Source of the DNA: Micractinium sp. NFX-FRZ
Taxonomy: Eukaryota > Chlorophyta > Trebouxiophyceae > Chlorellales > Chlorellaceae
Assembly: GCA_029339195.1 (NCBI GenBank)
Contig: JAPTJF010000013.1
Coordinates: forward strand, 248,001 to 312,000
Length of the DNA: 64,000 nt
Reading direction: 5' to 3'
Numbering within the stretch: position 1 is the first letter of the stretch; every line of letters begins with the position of its first letter. Of this stretch, positions 32,787-44,570 are shown piece by piece. The notes under the pieces are model-generated. The model did no database searches. It worked only from the letters and a program-made list of their open reading frames with translations, and had not been told where the DNA came from. The translations under genes and the position numbers were made by a program.

Positions 32787-35700
32787 ATGATGCAGCCAGC
32801 TGGCCCGGTCCTGCGGGTGAGGTGCAGGCTCAGGCGCGAGACGGGAGAGGCGCTCTCTGCGTCCCCGCAGTCGCACGCGAGGGGCCCGCCGGGTTCTAGA
32901 CCGCAGAAAGATCCTGATGCCCTGGCAGCACAGATCGCTGGTTAAGGGACGAAGGGAACGGAGTTTGCAGCTGCCGCCCGCACACCGCTGCCGCAGCTGC
33001 CACCGCCGTTGCTGCCACCTGTTGTCTGCCGTGCAGGATCTGGTGCTTGTTGGAGGCGGCCACTCCCATGTGACGGTTCTCAAGCAGTTTGCCATGCGGC
33101 CCATGGCGGGGGTGCGCGTGACGCTGGTCACGTCAGCCGTCCACACCCCTTACAGGTTGGCAGGGCGGTGTAAGGTGGCCAGGCCATGGCGGGTCCAGCG
33201 TACCAGCAGTGCATGGCTTCACAGATACCTTGCAGCAGTGCAGGCAATGCCAGACTTACCAAAACACCAGCCGGCACGGTGTTGTAAACACCACGCAACA
33301 TTGGCCCCCACCACCACATCCTCTCCCTGCATGCTGCTGCTGGCCAACTGCCGCGGCATGCGCCCAGGATGCATCTGTGATCGTTGTTCCTGGGCCCACC
33401 TCCTCGGTTGTTACTTCTCCGGCATGGCTTGCTGCAGCGGCATGCTCCCCGGCTACATCTCTGGGTTTTACTCCTACGACGACGTCCACATTGACCTCTC
33501 CCGCTTGGCGCGCTTTGCTGGGGCGCGGCTAGTGCATGCCGAAGCGCGGGGGCTGGACACTGAGGTGGGCAAGGGGCAGGGACAAACAATGTGCCTGGAC
33601 ATTGCTTAGCTATAAGCTATATGGGCTATATGGGCACATGGTTGGCTATTGCAAGGCTGGGAGTCGTGCTTGACCATGACTGTCTTGTTTCCTTTGCCTG
33701 AGGTGGCACATGCTGCACGCAGGCACAGCGGGTGCCGCTGCATGACACTCCGGGCTGCCCCTGCGGTGTGTGTTGTGTTCAACAAGTGGAGGCATGGCCT
33801 GCACCTCATCATGCATCGCTCACTTGGTCATATGCAGGCACAGCGGGTGCTGCTGCGGGACAGGCCTCCCCTGGCATACGACGTGCTTTCCCTCAACCTG
33901 GGGATCACGCCTGCCCTGTCCACCGTCCCCGGCGCCGCTGAGCACACCACGCCTGTGAAGCCCATCAACGGGTGGGTTCTTAGTGTTTGGAAGTTTGGTT
34001 TAGAGAGAGCCTATAAAAACTCAACGCTGCCGAACCGAGAGCACTTCCCTCTCTTATGGGTATCTGGGTATCTAAAGTGGGTATCCTCAGTGGGCGGTGG
34101 GATTATAGTTCGGTCAGCACATGTGGCTTTCAGCCAGCAATCACAATGACCAGCCAACAAAGCATCACTCGACCCTGAGATTTCTGGCCCTGTAGGTTGG
34201 TGCCTCGCTTTGAAGCCCTGCTGGCAAGAGCCGTGGCTGCCGACGTGCCTCTGCGGGTGGCCGTGGTGGGCGGCGGCGCCGCCGGCGTCGAGCTGGCATG
34301 CGCTCTGCAGTACAGGTGCGGGGGCAGTACAGATGTGGGCCGACCAGTTACAGCACTGGCGCGGGCACTGAGCGGCCCAGTGGCAGCTCCAGGCAAGCCT
34401 TGCCTTACTGGTTGAGCCAACATCAGGATTGTAGGAAGTCTGCTTTGGTCATGACATTGTGCTGCCTGTCCTTCATGCTTGCCTGTGCATGCAGGCTCAC
34501 TCGCGAGCGGCAGGCCGTGGGGATCAGCAGCCAGCTGACAGTGTCGCTCATCTCTCGTGGGCCCATCCTCCAAGGGCTGGCCCCCTATGCACGCAAGGCC
34601 TTCCTGCCGCTTCTACAGGTGCAGGCCTGTGGCTGGCAGCAGGGCGTTTGCTTGCACACGCGCGTGTTCGGTGACGCTGCAGCGGGGCCGGCTACTGCTT
34701 CATGCTCATGCATGCATGCGCGCGGCTGCACGCCGCCTGCTCACACCGTGCATTCCGGCTTGGTTCTTGGCCGGCTCCCACATTCTTGACCAACCGCCTT
34801 GCTGCAGGAGCGCGGCGTTGTGCTCCACGAAACGGATGGTGGTGTTGCCGAGGTACAACCCACAGCATTGGTGCTCGCAGATGGCCAGCGGCTGCCCTTT
34901 GACGAGTGCCTGTGGAGCACGCAGGCCAGCGCGGCAAGCTGGCTGGAGGAGACGGGGCTGCCTGTGAACACAGGTGCGGCTGCGGCGGCTGCTGCTGGTG
35001 CTGCACACATGGTTCTGCTGCTGGATTGGCATGGTCTGTGGGGCTCTGCTTCTCTCAACACTGAGTCTTCACTTCTTTTCAAGCTTGATTACAACCTACC
35101 AAACGGACTTATATATCGGGTGTCTATGTTGCTTTATGCACGCACGTGCAAGGAGCAGGGTACACTCACTTTTGAATTGCCCACCCATACCGTTGCTCTT
35201 CAGATGGCTTCTTCCCGGTGGACAACTGCCTATGCAATGACGGCGTCCCAGGGGCAGGATTTTGCCTCTCATCTTGCCACACACACTAAACTTGCTCTGC
35301 AGACGGCTTCCTGCTGGTAGACGACTGCCTGCGCGCCGACGGCGGCCCGCCCAATGTGTTTGCAGCGGGCGATGTGGCCTCCAACCGCGCAAACCCACGC
35401 CCAAAGGCTGGGGTGTTTGCTGTCCGTGCGGTGAGCGGCAGCATGGGCGTTGGAAGCCACACTGTTCTCTCAGCCTCCCAACGCTGCGCTCCGTTAGTAG
35501 ATTTTCCGCGTCATGGTCTGGTTGCATTCAATGCTAGCAACGGCTTGCCAACTGAACCACCTGCCTGGGTGCAGGGCCCACCGCTGGCGGAGAACCTGAG
35601 GCGCTGCCTGGCGGGCGAGCCGCTGAAGCCTTGGACCCCTCAAAGCACCTTCCTGTCCCTCATCAGCGCTGGTGACCAGTACGCAGTGGCTACAAAGGGC

Positions 35701-38700
35701 TGGCTGGGTAAGTGCAATTGTGGATTGCTAGTTTCGTGTTGTATCAGCATGCGTCTGTATTTATTGATTCATAGACGTGGGCCCACCAAAACTGTACACA
35801 ATGCCACCAGGTTGCATCATACACAGCTTATGCACATTACACGTGTCTTTCTGAGCCTGCTGCCTGCTTGCAGGCATGGAAGCTGGCTGTGGACCTGGAA
35901 GTCTGCATGACCAAACCTCAATTGTCGATTTCAGGAGCACATCTAATATCTCCATGTTGTGTATGCTGTGCTGTGCTGTGCCTGTGCAGGCATGCAAGGC
36001 GGCTGGCTGTGGAGCTGGAAGGACCACATTGACCGCACCTTTATGGCCAAATTTGGGAGCGACCTAGACTTCACAGCAATGCAGCAGCAAGGGCAGCAGC
36101 AGGCGCAGGGGCAGCAGCAGCAGGGACAGCAGCTATCGCGAGCTCTTGAAGCCCAGCTCAGTGCCGAGGAGTTGGCGCTGGTGGCGGGCGCCAAGATGCG
36201 CTGTGGCGGGTGCGGCAGCAAAGTGGGGGCCTCCACTCTGAGCAGGGTGCTCCAACGGCTGCAGCACGGCAGCGGGGAGGAAGGGCAGCAGGCAGGGCAA
36301 GCAACGGGAGTGCTGGTTGGCCTAGAGCAGCCGGATGATGCAGCCGTGCTGGAGCCGCCGCCGGCGGGGCACGTGATGGTGAGAGGGGCACCCGCCTGCT
36401 GCACCTGGTGCTGCATGCCAACTCCTGCTGTTCCCACTTTCTGCACGGCGTGGAGTGGATAGCAGTGTGCATAGTGTCAGAACCATTAAGCTCACTGCAT
36501 CCAGCCCCCTGTCTTGATGCGGTATGCCTGGATGCCTGCCCTCTACAACGTCCTTTGCACAATGTAATGATTGATCAATTGCTATTCTGCTCTGCAGGTG
36601 CAAACTGTGGACTTCTTCCGGGCCATGGTGACCGATCCCTTCGTGTTTGGACAGATTGCCGTCAACCACGCGCTCAGCGATTGCTATGCCATGGGTAAGG
36701 TGGTCACCCTTGAATGTCCCCGCGCTGCTGCGCTTCTCGCCTTCTGCCCCTAAAGCTTCAAACCATGCGCCCAGTGCTTGCTGTGCCTTGGTGAGAGCTC
36801 AGCGTATGCTGGCTGCATAGCACCGCCCCCTTGCTTGCACCTGCCGCTCCTGTCTGGCTGCATGCCCACCACTTGCTCGAGTTTCAGCCAGACTTGTCAC
36901 CCTGTTTGCCCGAATACTGTGGGCAGGACATAGTGCCCCAATACTTCATTTACTCTCAGTCCCTCACCATCCGCCCTCCTACCTGCAGGCGCGGTGCCAA
37001 CGTCGGCCATGGCGACTGCCGTGGTGCCTCTGGCAGCTGCTCCCAAGATGGAGGAGGACTTGCATCAGATGATGGCAGGGGCGCTGCGTGAGCTGCGGGC
37101 TGCGGGGTGCGCCCTGGTCGGCGGGCACAGCAGCGAAGGCAGCGAGATGGCACTGGGTGAGTTGTGCACACGCCATAGACGTGTGTCATTGTTTTGTATC
37201 GTTCCCCTTGCTCCTGGTCATACAGCTTCTGCCCGCCGATGGATGGCACTTTCTCACACCTGTCAGCCTAGCTGCAGACACGTCTGCTTCCATGCTGCAC
37301 CGACTTGCACTCACTCCAATTAATTGTCTGCCTGCAGGCTTCTCCGTGTCAGGCAGCGCCCCACGGAATGCCATCATCCCCAAGGGAGGCATCGTGCCTG
37401 GCCAGGCAGTCATCCTGACAAAACCCATTGGCACAGGTGAGAGCAGAGTGCTTCACGAGAAAACAAGCAAGCCGGCATGCGCCGGTCATGCTGCGCCATG
37501 CACATCCTGTTCCACCCATCCATGCCCTTGGTTGCCACTGCAGGCACGCTGCTGGCGGCAGAGATGCGGGGCGGCAGCAAGGGGCGCTGGGTGGAGGCGG
37601 CCATTGACGTCATGAAGCAGAGCAACGGTACGGAAATTATCATATCTGGGAAGGCAGGGTTCAGGCATGAGGCTGGGTGCAAAGGCATCCTACAGGGTTC
37701 ATTTGCTGGCAGCGGTCGGAGTCGCGGAAGCAGAGCAATGGTGGCTGTCGGGGCCGGGCCCTAGGGTTGCTGCAAAAAGACATGCCCGATGCACTTCATA
37801 CATGCATCGCTGTTGTGTGCGTGCCTGCAGCCCAACCATCTGCTGATCTGCTTGCTTGCTTTGCTTCCGTTTTCATGCTGACCCTCAGGCCCTGCGGTGC
37901 CCATCCTGCGGGGCGCGGGCGTCACCGCGTGCACCGACGTCACCGGTTTTGGGCTGCTGGGCCACCTGGCAGAGATGGCGCGTGCCAGCAAGGTCTGTCG
38001 GCAACGTGTCGCAAGCTGTTGCCGGTGCTAGTAGTTGTAAATAGCGGGGCTTGCTGCAGCTGGAGGATGGCGTAGGAGGAGGAGGGTTGCTTACAGGCAA
38101 CCGAGTGCCAAACTTTGAAGGGCCACCCCCTGGGCGGTTCCACACTGCTGTGCATGCTGCCCACATGCAGGTGGTGGTCTCCATGGATGCTGCAGCCGTG
38201 CCTTTCCTTGAAGGCGCCAAGGAGTGCGCCGCTGGCGGCTACCTGAGCTCGCTGCATGCCGAGAATGCCAGGGTGTCGGCGGCTGTGCAGGGCGGCACAG
38301 AGGGGTGGGAGCCATCCCTGTTTGCGCTCCTTGTGGACCCCCAGACAGGTGCGGAGGGTAACCAGTGTGTCAGGTTGAGTGTGTTTGGTGCCAGTTTTAG
38401 ACTATATTAATGCTGCTTGTGGACTCCCAAATAGGTGGGGAGGGATAGGGGCCAGGGTCACATGTCCCGGGTCGAGTATATGTGATGCCAGTGTTGAGCC
38501 GTTATGCTGGGTCTGCGGAGCTCAACAGCTCGACAGACAGAACAGCAGGGTATGTTTGTTATGCGAGCCTGTCTGAGCTGGCCGACTTGCACTTGTTTGC
38601 ATCCTTGGTTGTGTTTCTGACTGGCAAGAGGGCGTGGTCAGATATGCATTGGCCATGTTAGGTATGGCGCCGCCATGTGTTACTGGGTTTCTTGGGTGGC

Positions 38701-38952
38701 TGTGCAGGTTAGGACAGGTTGAACAGAAACGAGTGTCCCAACTTGCCTGCAGCTGGCGGCCTGCTGGCGGCAGTGCCAGCCGATGCGGCCGAGCAGTGCG
38801 TGGCTGAGCTGCGGGCGGCCGGCTACCCGCAGGCGGCTGTGATAGCGTGCACTGAGGCCGCAAGCGTCAGCGGGGCACCATGCCTGCGGCTTGAACACAT
38901 GGTGTTGCAGGGCGCCTGGCAAAGCGGCGGCAGCGGCGCCGGCGGCAGCTGA
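32787..38952 (+). CDS. selD-like: FAD/NAD(P)-binding oxidoreductase fused to selenide, water dikinase (SelD)
   Basis: Two-domain protein. The C-terminal half makes selenophosphate from selenide and ATP, the selenium donor for selenocysteine; the N-terminal half is a pyridine-nucleotide-disulfide-type oxidoreductase. Seventeen in-phase exons starting 32787-32816, 33037-33155, 33438-33564, 33838-33971, 34196-34315, 34495-34618, 34808-34973, 35303-35430, 35575-35707, 35990-36378, 36598-36694, 36989-37156, 37338-37436, 37544-37627, 37889-37992, 38171-38348, 38753-38952 (799 residues). Seen: [12 protein letters not shown] (FAD site), [35 protein letters not shown] with [14 protein letters not shown], then the SelD start [11 protein letters not shown] (Cys about 431), [57 protein letters not shown] and DPQTAGGLL. 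The active-site position is Cys (TGT), not a UGA. The fused form is known to me from cyanobacteria. The first coding exon is 30 bases. Confidence 0.93.
33347..33376 (+). repeat. Possible exon echo upstream of SelD-fusion exon 3
   Basis: CTGCCGCGGCATGCGCCC then ATCTGTG resembles the acceptor and start of exon 3 (33432-33461): roughly 21 of 28 bases, reading RGMRPGCI against SGMLPGYI. Confidence 0.6.
33719..33745 (+). repeat. Exon echo upstream of SelD-fusion exon 4
   Basis: Copy of the acceptor and start of exon 4 (33835-33861): AGGCACAGCGGGTGCYGCTG is shared with one change, then similarity fades. Confidence 0.85.
35193..35249 (+). repeat. Exon echo upstream of SelD-fusion exon 8
   Basis: 57-base copy of the acceptor region and start of exon 8 (35292-35348), about 44 of 57 identical. 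It reads [14 protein letters not shown] against [14 protein letters not shown] and retains a CAG acceptor, but no donor follows. Confidence 0.92.
35862..35905 (+). repeat. Exon echo upstream of SelD-fusion exon 10
   Basis: Copy of the acceptor and first bases of exon 10 (35980-36023) with small gaps; GCAGGCATG and GGCTGGCTGTGGA-CTGGAAG are shared. Confidence 0.85.
37722..37742 (+). repeat. Exon echo downstream of SelD-fusion exon 14
   Basis: GAAGCAGAGCAAYGGT repeats the end of exon 14 with its donor (37614-37629), 15 of 16 bases identical. Confidence 0.7.
38411..38444 (+). repeat. Exon echo downstream of SelD-fusion exon 16
   Basis: Copy of the end of exon 16 with donor (38325-38358), about 28 of 34 identical, from CTTGTGGAC through the GTGSGGAGGG donor. 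Confidence 0.88.
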
Positions 38953-39136
38953 CCACCATATGCTCACTGTTGCAATCATAATTTCTGTCTCGATTCTTTC
39001 ATAAACACATACAACATTCTCATCGCACCGATGCTGGGCCAAGCGCTGCTGCGTGCTTGTCGCACAGTTTGGCAGCGTGGTGAGCAGCGTTGGGCGGTTA
39101 TGCACAATATCGCCATGTTGCGCCGGTCGTTGCGAA

Positions 39137-41474
39137 ATGTTGCAGACTGCACTTAGACTGGCTCCATGGCGACCATCCTGCTTTGCAGGTGGCGTGGTGG
39201 CGCGAACAGCCGCCTCGTGCAGGCACCAGCAGCCGCATCAGGTGCAGCGCAGCTTGTGGGCAAGCCCTCAGGCGCAGCAGCAACGGCCGGCAGTGGCGGC
39301 GGCAGCGGGGCGGTGGCAGCAGCAGCGCGGCCTAGCGAGCGGCAGGCGGCGGCCAGTAGCCCAGGCAAAAGCGGCATCAGATGGTGAAGATGAGGATGGC
39401 GACGATGTAGAGGCAGTAGGTGAGACAAGCAGGCGTGATGAGGCATCAAGCACTGGACGTATATACGTCGTGCATTGAGTGTGCAAGCTGTTGCCGCAGC
39501 TGATCGGCACACAGCAAGAGGGCAGGCATGCACATGTAGAGAACGCTGTTTTTAGTCAGCTTCCCGCGTCTGCTAGCAAGAGTGGATGTCCCTGTTGGTT
39601 TGCACAGCTTGGTCTCAGCTCACAACACTCTCTCTGTAGCTCTCTCTTTCTACTGCTCTTCAATGTCATTCTTGGAGGCAAGCATGTGACAGATAGGAGC
39701 CGGCGTTCTTTGAAACAGTGCTACATCAGGATGCCCATTGACCTCCTGTCTCCCCAGTTTGTCTTCCCCTTGTATTTCAGGCGATTTGGGCGATGCAGAT
39801 GACGAGTTCCTGAATGAACTTGAAGAGCTTGAGGAGCAGATGGGGCCAGAGCTGAGCACCGGGGGCGTGGAATGGTGGGTGCCGCCACCACCGCTGCTGC
39901 TGCTGTTGCTAGGGTTTGAGTGCGGGCGGTGTGGGCTTTTGTGCTGAGGACAGTCTGGAAGGAACAAGCAAGCAAGGAAGGCGGAGTGTGTGAGCAGGGT
40001 GGTTCTCAGCAGTCAGAGAATTGTTTACAGCAGGAGGCTCTCCCTGTCCTCTTGCTTGTGCAGGGATGAGCTGGCGCTGGCAGTGATGCACCTGTTGCCT
40101 GTGAAAGGCCAACCACATATTTCCTGCACATGTGTTTGTTCCTCTTTTTGCCTGCTTTGTCCAGGGGAGAGAAGGCTCTGGCGGTGGTGCAGCAGCTGCT
40201 GGGTAGTGCAGAGGGCGAGCTGGCAGACATTGAGCTCTTTTCCTTCAGGGCCATCCCCAGCAGCAAGCGGCTGGACATCCGGCTGGACAAGACGACGGGT
40301 GAGGGGAGGGGAGGCGCAGGGTTGTGGTGGGCAATACGGAGGGCACACTGTTGGTTGGGGCCAAGGGCCTGGGGCCCAGGGTGTTGTCTGGCGTGTGCTC
40401 AGCTGAGCTGCAGCAAGGGGTAAGGCATTGAGCTGACAACATGACAGGTGCGGAGAGAGTTGCAAGGCAGATGCACGAGGGGAGGGGCTGCCTTCATTAC
40501 CATGCAGTAGCGTGTGGCCTGCTTCACCCTCTAGCTACCTGCGGGCACAGATTCAGCAGTTGCAAACTTTATGTTACCCCTTCCTGCAGACCAGTACGGG
40601 TCACCCTCCCTGGATGACGTGGCCACCTTTGGCCGCCAGTTCAACGCCGCCTACGAGGAAGCCGTGGGGGAGGCGGCAGCCGGGGAGATTGAGATTGAAG
40701 TGTCCTCAGCGGTGAGCAGTGGTTGTTAGGCTATTTTGCTGTTACGTAATGGAGGGTGTCTGATGGTGAGACGCCTGCTTTGTTTCAAAGGTTGAGAGTG
40801 CGCGCGTGCAATGCTCTCCCCATGCCCTGGCCAAGGCGTTGGAGGGCACTGCGCGCGTGCAGCTGCTCTCTACCTGCCCTGGCCAAGGCGTTGGAGGGCA
40901 CCTGGGCTCAAGCAGGCCTGCCAGCCATTTTACTTTGATATGCAGGGCGCAGAGCGGCAGGTGCGCGTGCCTGGCGAGCTCCAGCGCTTTGCAGAGCTGC
41001 CAATGAAGGTGGAGTACTGCCTAGAGGAGGACAAGGTGAGGATTAAAGGGGCATGTAAAGCTGGACGATTTAGGACTGGACAGATTGGGTCTCTGGAAGG
41101 CTGCGTGTCACGCCAAGGTTCCTGCTGGTGCAGCACATGGCAACACCGGTGACATTGCGTCAGCAACTGTGGACAGTATGACTGGACGTAGTGTGCAAGC
41201 AGAGGCCAGGACCGACCTTCCCGACGGGAATGCAACTGTCACATGCTGGCCATCGCCTGTTTCTGACGTGCGGTCACATTTGCAGGTGGAGACGAAGGTG
41301 CTAGCGTTCATTGAGCATGACGCCGCGGCAGCTGTGACACGCTGGCGACTGGCCGACGTGCGCGTGAACCGCACCGGCGGCAAAGGGCGGGGCCTGAACC
41401 GCAAGCAGCGGGACGCGGTGTATGAGCTGCCACTGGCAGCAGTGCGGCGAGTCAACTTGCACATCGATTTCTGA
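39137..41474 (+). CDS. RimP-like ribosome maturation factor, probably plastid-targeted
   Basis: RimP binds the small ribosomal subunit and aids its maturation; plant and algal copies act in organelles. Six in-phase exons: 39137-39419, 39781-39874, 40165-40298, 40590-40711, 40946-41035, 41286-41474 (303 residues). The first 80 or so residues are rich in Ala, Arg, Ser and Gln with few acids (MLQTALRLAPWRPSCFAGG), like a transit peptide. An acidic linker follows (DGEDEDGDDVEAVG, DADDEFLNELEELEEQ). The RimP core shows ELADIELFSFR, LDIRLDKTTDQYGSPSLDDVATFGRQF split by an intron, IEIEVSSAGAERQV and the C-terminal SH3-like region ending RVNLHIDF. An in-frame ATG at 39053 would lengthen the leader. 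Confidence 0.85.
40062..40103 (+). repeat. Exon echo upstream of RimP-like exon 3
   Basis: Preceded by a good acceptor (CTTGTGCAG), this reads DELALAVMHLLPV in the exon-3 frame, against GEKALAVVQQLLGS in exon 3. No usable donor follows in phase, so it looks like a decayed copy rather than an alternative exon. Confidence 0.7.
40802..40901 (+). repeat. Recent tandem duplication in RimP-like intron 4
   Basis: Two copies of a roughly 50-base unit (40802-40848 and 40853-40901), nearly identical over GCCCTGGCCAAGGCGTTGGAGGG. It lies wholly inside the intron. Confidence 0.95.
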
Positions 41475-42638
41475 CTGGCGTCACTCGTTGTTAGCAGTTG
41501 ACGACCTGTCGCTGTCTGTGGTGCGGCGCATGGACCTGCACTTTGCAATTCGATCTTGTGTGATGCTATCTGTTTGCGGACATGAAAAGTGAGCCAGTTG
41601 CTGTACCTTGTTCTAATGTGGCATCATGTCGAATACACGCAAGCATTACAGCACTGTATGCTCTTGCGGATGCTGGCACCAGATGAGCCGGCGTCTGCTC
41701 TGTTCTGGACGGGCGTGGCAGTCATCCCGACCAGTGCATGTGCCCCGAGTTGGTGGCTGGTGTATTGTTTTACCTGGTAGATTTACCCGGTAGCAGAGTA
41801 GCACCACAGCGGGCCATGTGACAGCCATGTAATGGGCAGCAACTTCCCCAGTCTAGGGCTCCAAGGGCAAGGGTTTGATCCACATAGAGGGTGAACAGCT
41901 TGCGCTCTGCTTGATCAATAGAAAATCTTGCCACCTTTCTAATGTTGACATCATGTCGCAGCGAGCGGTGCCCTCCTTGGCCGCCCGCCTACCCAAGACT
42001 ATACACTTCTATTGCTCCTGCGTTCGGTTGCAAACGTGGTTTCGGCGCGCTGCAACTTACATTAGCAACGCAGCGGCAAGCACTTGACCGGAACACGGAA
42101 ATAGAGGACAGGTGCTCCCAAAAAGGCAGGAGTCGGAGGCTGTTTGGCCACGAAATACAGCCAAACCCACGGGGTGGGGGCCAGCGCGATTGGCAAACCA
42201 CCCTGGTGCGGCTGGAAATCGGGAGATTTGCCCCTGCCACATGGCACGTGGCACAGCATATGCATGCACATCAGGGCAGTACTAAGTGGCGTAACGGACG
42301 GAAATGCAGACTGTTCTCTCTCCCAATTTGTGCAGAGCTGTGCTTGCGCCCAGGCGTTGAAGTTACAGTGGGTGCCTAGGCACGACATCAGTCCATTGGC
42401 ATTTCAGCCCATCACTCGCTAATACCATCACCCCTTTGGACCTGAGCACCTGGCCACACTCGCACATGAGCATTGCCCCGTCCCTGTTTGGGTGCAGCAC
42501 GGCCGCCCCAGCTGCGCTGTGCCTGCCACTGACATGCTCCACAGCCTCTTGGCTGCGCCCCGGGCCCTCGCAGCCTGCAGCTTGAGCCGTCACAGCCTGC
42601 TACTTGCCCACGCCGCAGACCTCACTGACGGCCGCCGT
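41475..42638. other. Long intergenic stretch with no gene seen
   Basis: 1.16 kb between two convergent genes. It is less GC-rich than the rest. TGTAA at 41829 is the nearest candidate end for the RimP-like transcript. Open frames here (for example 41589 and 41942, plus) have no family resemblance and no matching splice pattern. Confidence 0.55.
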
Positions 42639-43826
42639 TTATCCCATCTGGTTGATAAGTGCTGCCACGTCCAGCCTTGTGCTCTGCATTGCACGCAAGA
42701 GCAATTGGCGGAAAGGCAGGCAGTGACAACAGGAGAGAGCTACACGAGCTGACCCGGAGGGCCATGGACAGAGCGAGAAGGGTTGTGGGCATGCACAGAG
42801 CTGCATAGGTAATCACCGCCATGCACCGGACGGGCATGTTGTTCAGGTACATTCGAGTCTGCCCCGCCCCTGCCCTCTCACTTCGATCTCATCTATCAGC
42901 GACTGCCAGTCGTAGGGATCTGCTGCTGGAGCCGGCGGCGGCGGAGGTGCTGTCGCTGCGGGCAGGATCAGAGCTGCCCCTGGGGCAAGCACGGGTGCAG
43001 CCGCTGCTGGCACCGGCGCATGCAGCGCCGGGGCTGGTGCATGCAGGGGCACCACCGCCGCAGACACCGGCAGGGGGGCGGCAGGAGGCGGATTGGCCAG
43101 CATGCCGCCTGCAGTGTTGGCGCTGTTAACTGAGGGGGCAGACGCCTGGCGCTGCTGGCCCCACAAGCCACTGCCGGGCACGACCGTAGCAGCTGCTCGC
43201 CAGGGCGCCAGCATTGGGCTTGTTGGGGCAGCCGGGCGCGTCCCCAGGCTGCCGCTGCTGCGGCTGCCGCCAGTGGTAATGGAGTGCCCGCCGCTGCCGC
43301 TGCCAAAGCTGGCCATGCTGCGCCCCACTGGCTCAGCAGCCTCCTGGGCTGATGGTTCAGGCACACCGTCCACGGCAGCATCAAATATGGGGTTGCAGCG
43401 CCCCGGCCAGGGCGTGTCCGGGTCGGCGGCCGGTTGCACACTGCAGGGTCGGGCGGGCGTCTGTGCTGCGGCTATGCGCGAGCCAGAGGGTGCGCGTGCA
43501 GGGTTTGCCGCCCCATTAGCAGCTGCACCGCCAGGCACACGCGAGGCCGTGCTAGGCGGAGCATTGGCGCGGCTGGCGCGGGCGCCAGGCTTGGTGGCAG
43601 CGCTGGGTGGGGCGAGCGTGCGAGTGCTGGCTGTGTATGTGGGCAGCCCCAGCGTCTTGAGCACCAGCTCCTTGGCGTCGCTGCCCAGCGCATCCTTGCG
43701 CAGTTCTGCCACCCAGCTGGCATTGCGTCCCACGGCTATGGACCTGTGCTGGGCGCAATCAGCCCTTAGCCAGCCAGCCGGGCGCTGACCCACCGGGCGC
43801 TCGCCGCAGGAAGCATGCCGCAGCAT
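42639..43826 (-). CDS. Unrecognised Ala/Pro-rich protein
   Basis: Not recognised. Two exons, 43826-42882 and 42683-42639, join in phase over a GTGAGA donor and TGCAG acceptor to give 329 residues. The N-terminal 80 residues are ordinary in composition (SIAVGRNASWVAELRKDALGSD, then ELVLKTLGLPTY), the middle 220 are low complexity (Ala, Pro, Gly, Ser), and the C-terminus is a short predicted helix DWQSLIDEIE-STRLDVAALINQMG. Support for a real gene: a long open frame, a clean in-phase intron, and a structured segment at each end. An acceptor-like CCCAGCACAG just before SIAVGRN (about 43744) suggests the true N-terminus may lie in another exon upstream. Confidence 0.5.
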
Positions 43827-44570
43827 CCACGGGCATTGCGCTACGCCCAGTCCCCATATGCAGGCAATCCAGCAATGTCGTGTCTCTGCAGTTTGCAGCT
43901 CAGATTTTCACATCAACCGGCGTCGGGACATGACCCAGCAACTGGCAGCGGGTGGCCTGCTGCCAGCAGTGCCGGGTGGCGAGTGCCGGGTGGCGGCTCT
44001 GCCCTTGCATACCATTGGACAGCATCAGGCGGACCAACCAGTCGGCATGTGCAGGCAGCCCAGTGAAATATTGGACAATATATGCAAGGTGGGCAGGCAG
44101 GCACACTGGATACTTTTCCCACCACCTAGGGTCAGGATGCCCCGGAAGTGCAGCAGTCACCCCCCCCCCCCGCACAAGCCCACGTTGCGGCCTTCCGGCC
44201 GTTGTCTCGGCTTTTACACTAAAATAAGTCTCAAGGGCGGTTTGCGCCACCTAAACGATGCAGGGTTGCTTGTTCAGCACATGGAAGAGCAGTGAATCGT
44301 TGAGAGCGGGCAACAAGCTGCACCTCGCACAAGCACTGGCCTTTAGTGCAGCGGCGCTCTGCTTTTGTTGAAGGGCAGGACGTTTGGCAGCTCCGTGTAC
44401 CGCCGCTTGCGGTTGCCTTCAATAGTGCAAAACATGCAAACAGTGGCAAAAACGAGGACGAGAGGAGCGAAAACACAGTTGCTGGCCATTGTCACTCGAA
44501 CTGGCCGTCCTGGCGTCTGGCTGGCTGTCCCGGCCTTGGTACTGTCCACTCTGCTGGCAGGCTGCCGACG
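43827..44570. other. Intergenic with poly-C tract
   Basis: Holds the 3' flank of the CCAR-like gene and the 5' flank of the unrecognised gene. A run of about 12 C lies at 44160-44171, and TGTAA on the minus strand at 44214-44218. An upstream exon of the unrecognised gene may lie here. Confidence 0.45.

Noticed and set aside
35193..35249. Mutually exclusive alternative exon in the SelD fusion
   Set aside because: It has an acceptor but no donor at the matching place, and its reading departs from conserved residues, so a fossil copy fits better.
36201..36203. Selenocysteine at the SelD active site
   Set aside because: The codon is TGT (Cys), not TGA.
41589..42422. Small plus-strand genes in the long intergenic stretch
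   Set aside because: Short frames without family resemblance, leader features or matching splice sites.
43093..43788. Plus-strand 231-residue open frame
   Set aside because: Antisense to the Ala/Pro-rich frame on the minus strand; it arises from GC-rich composition and has no splice context.
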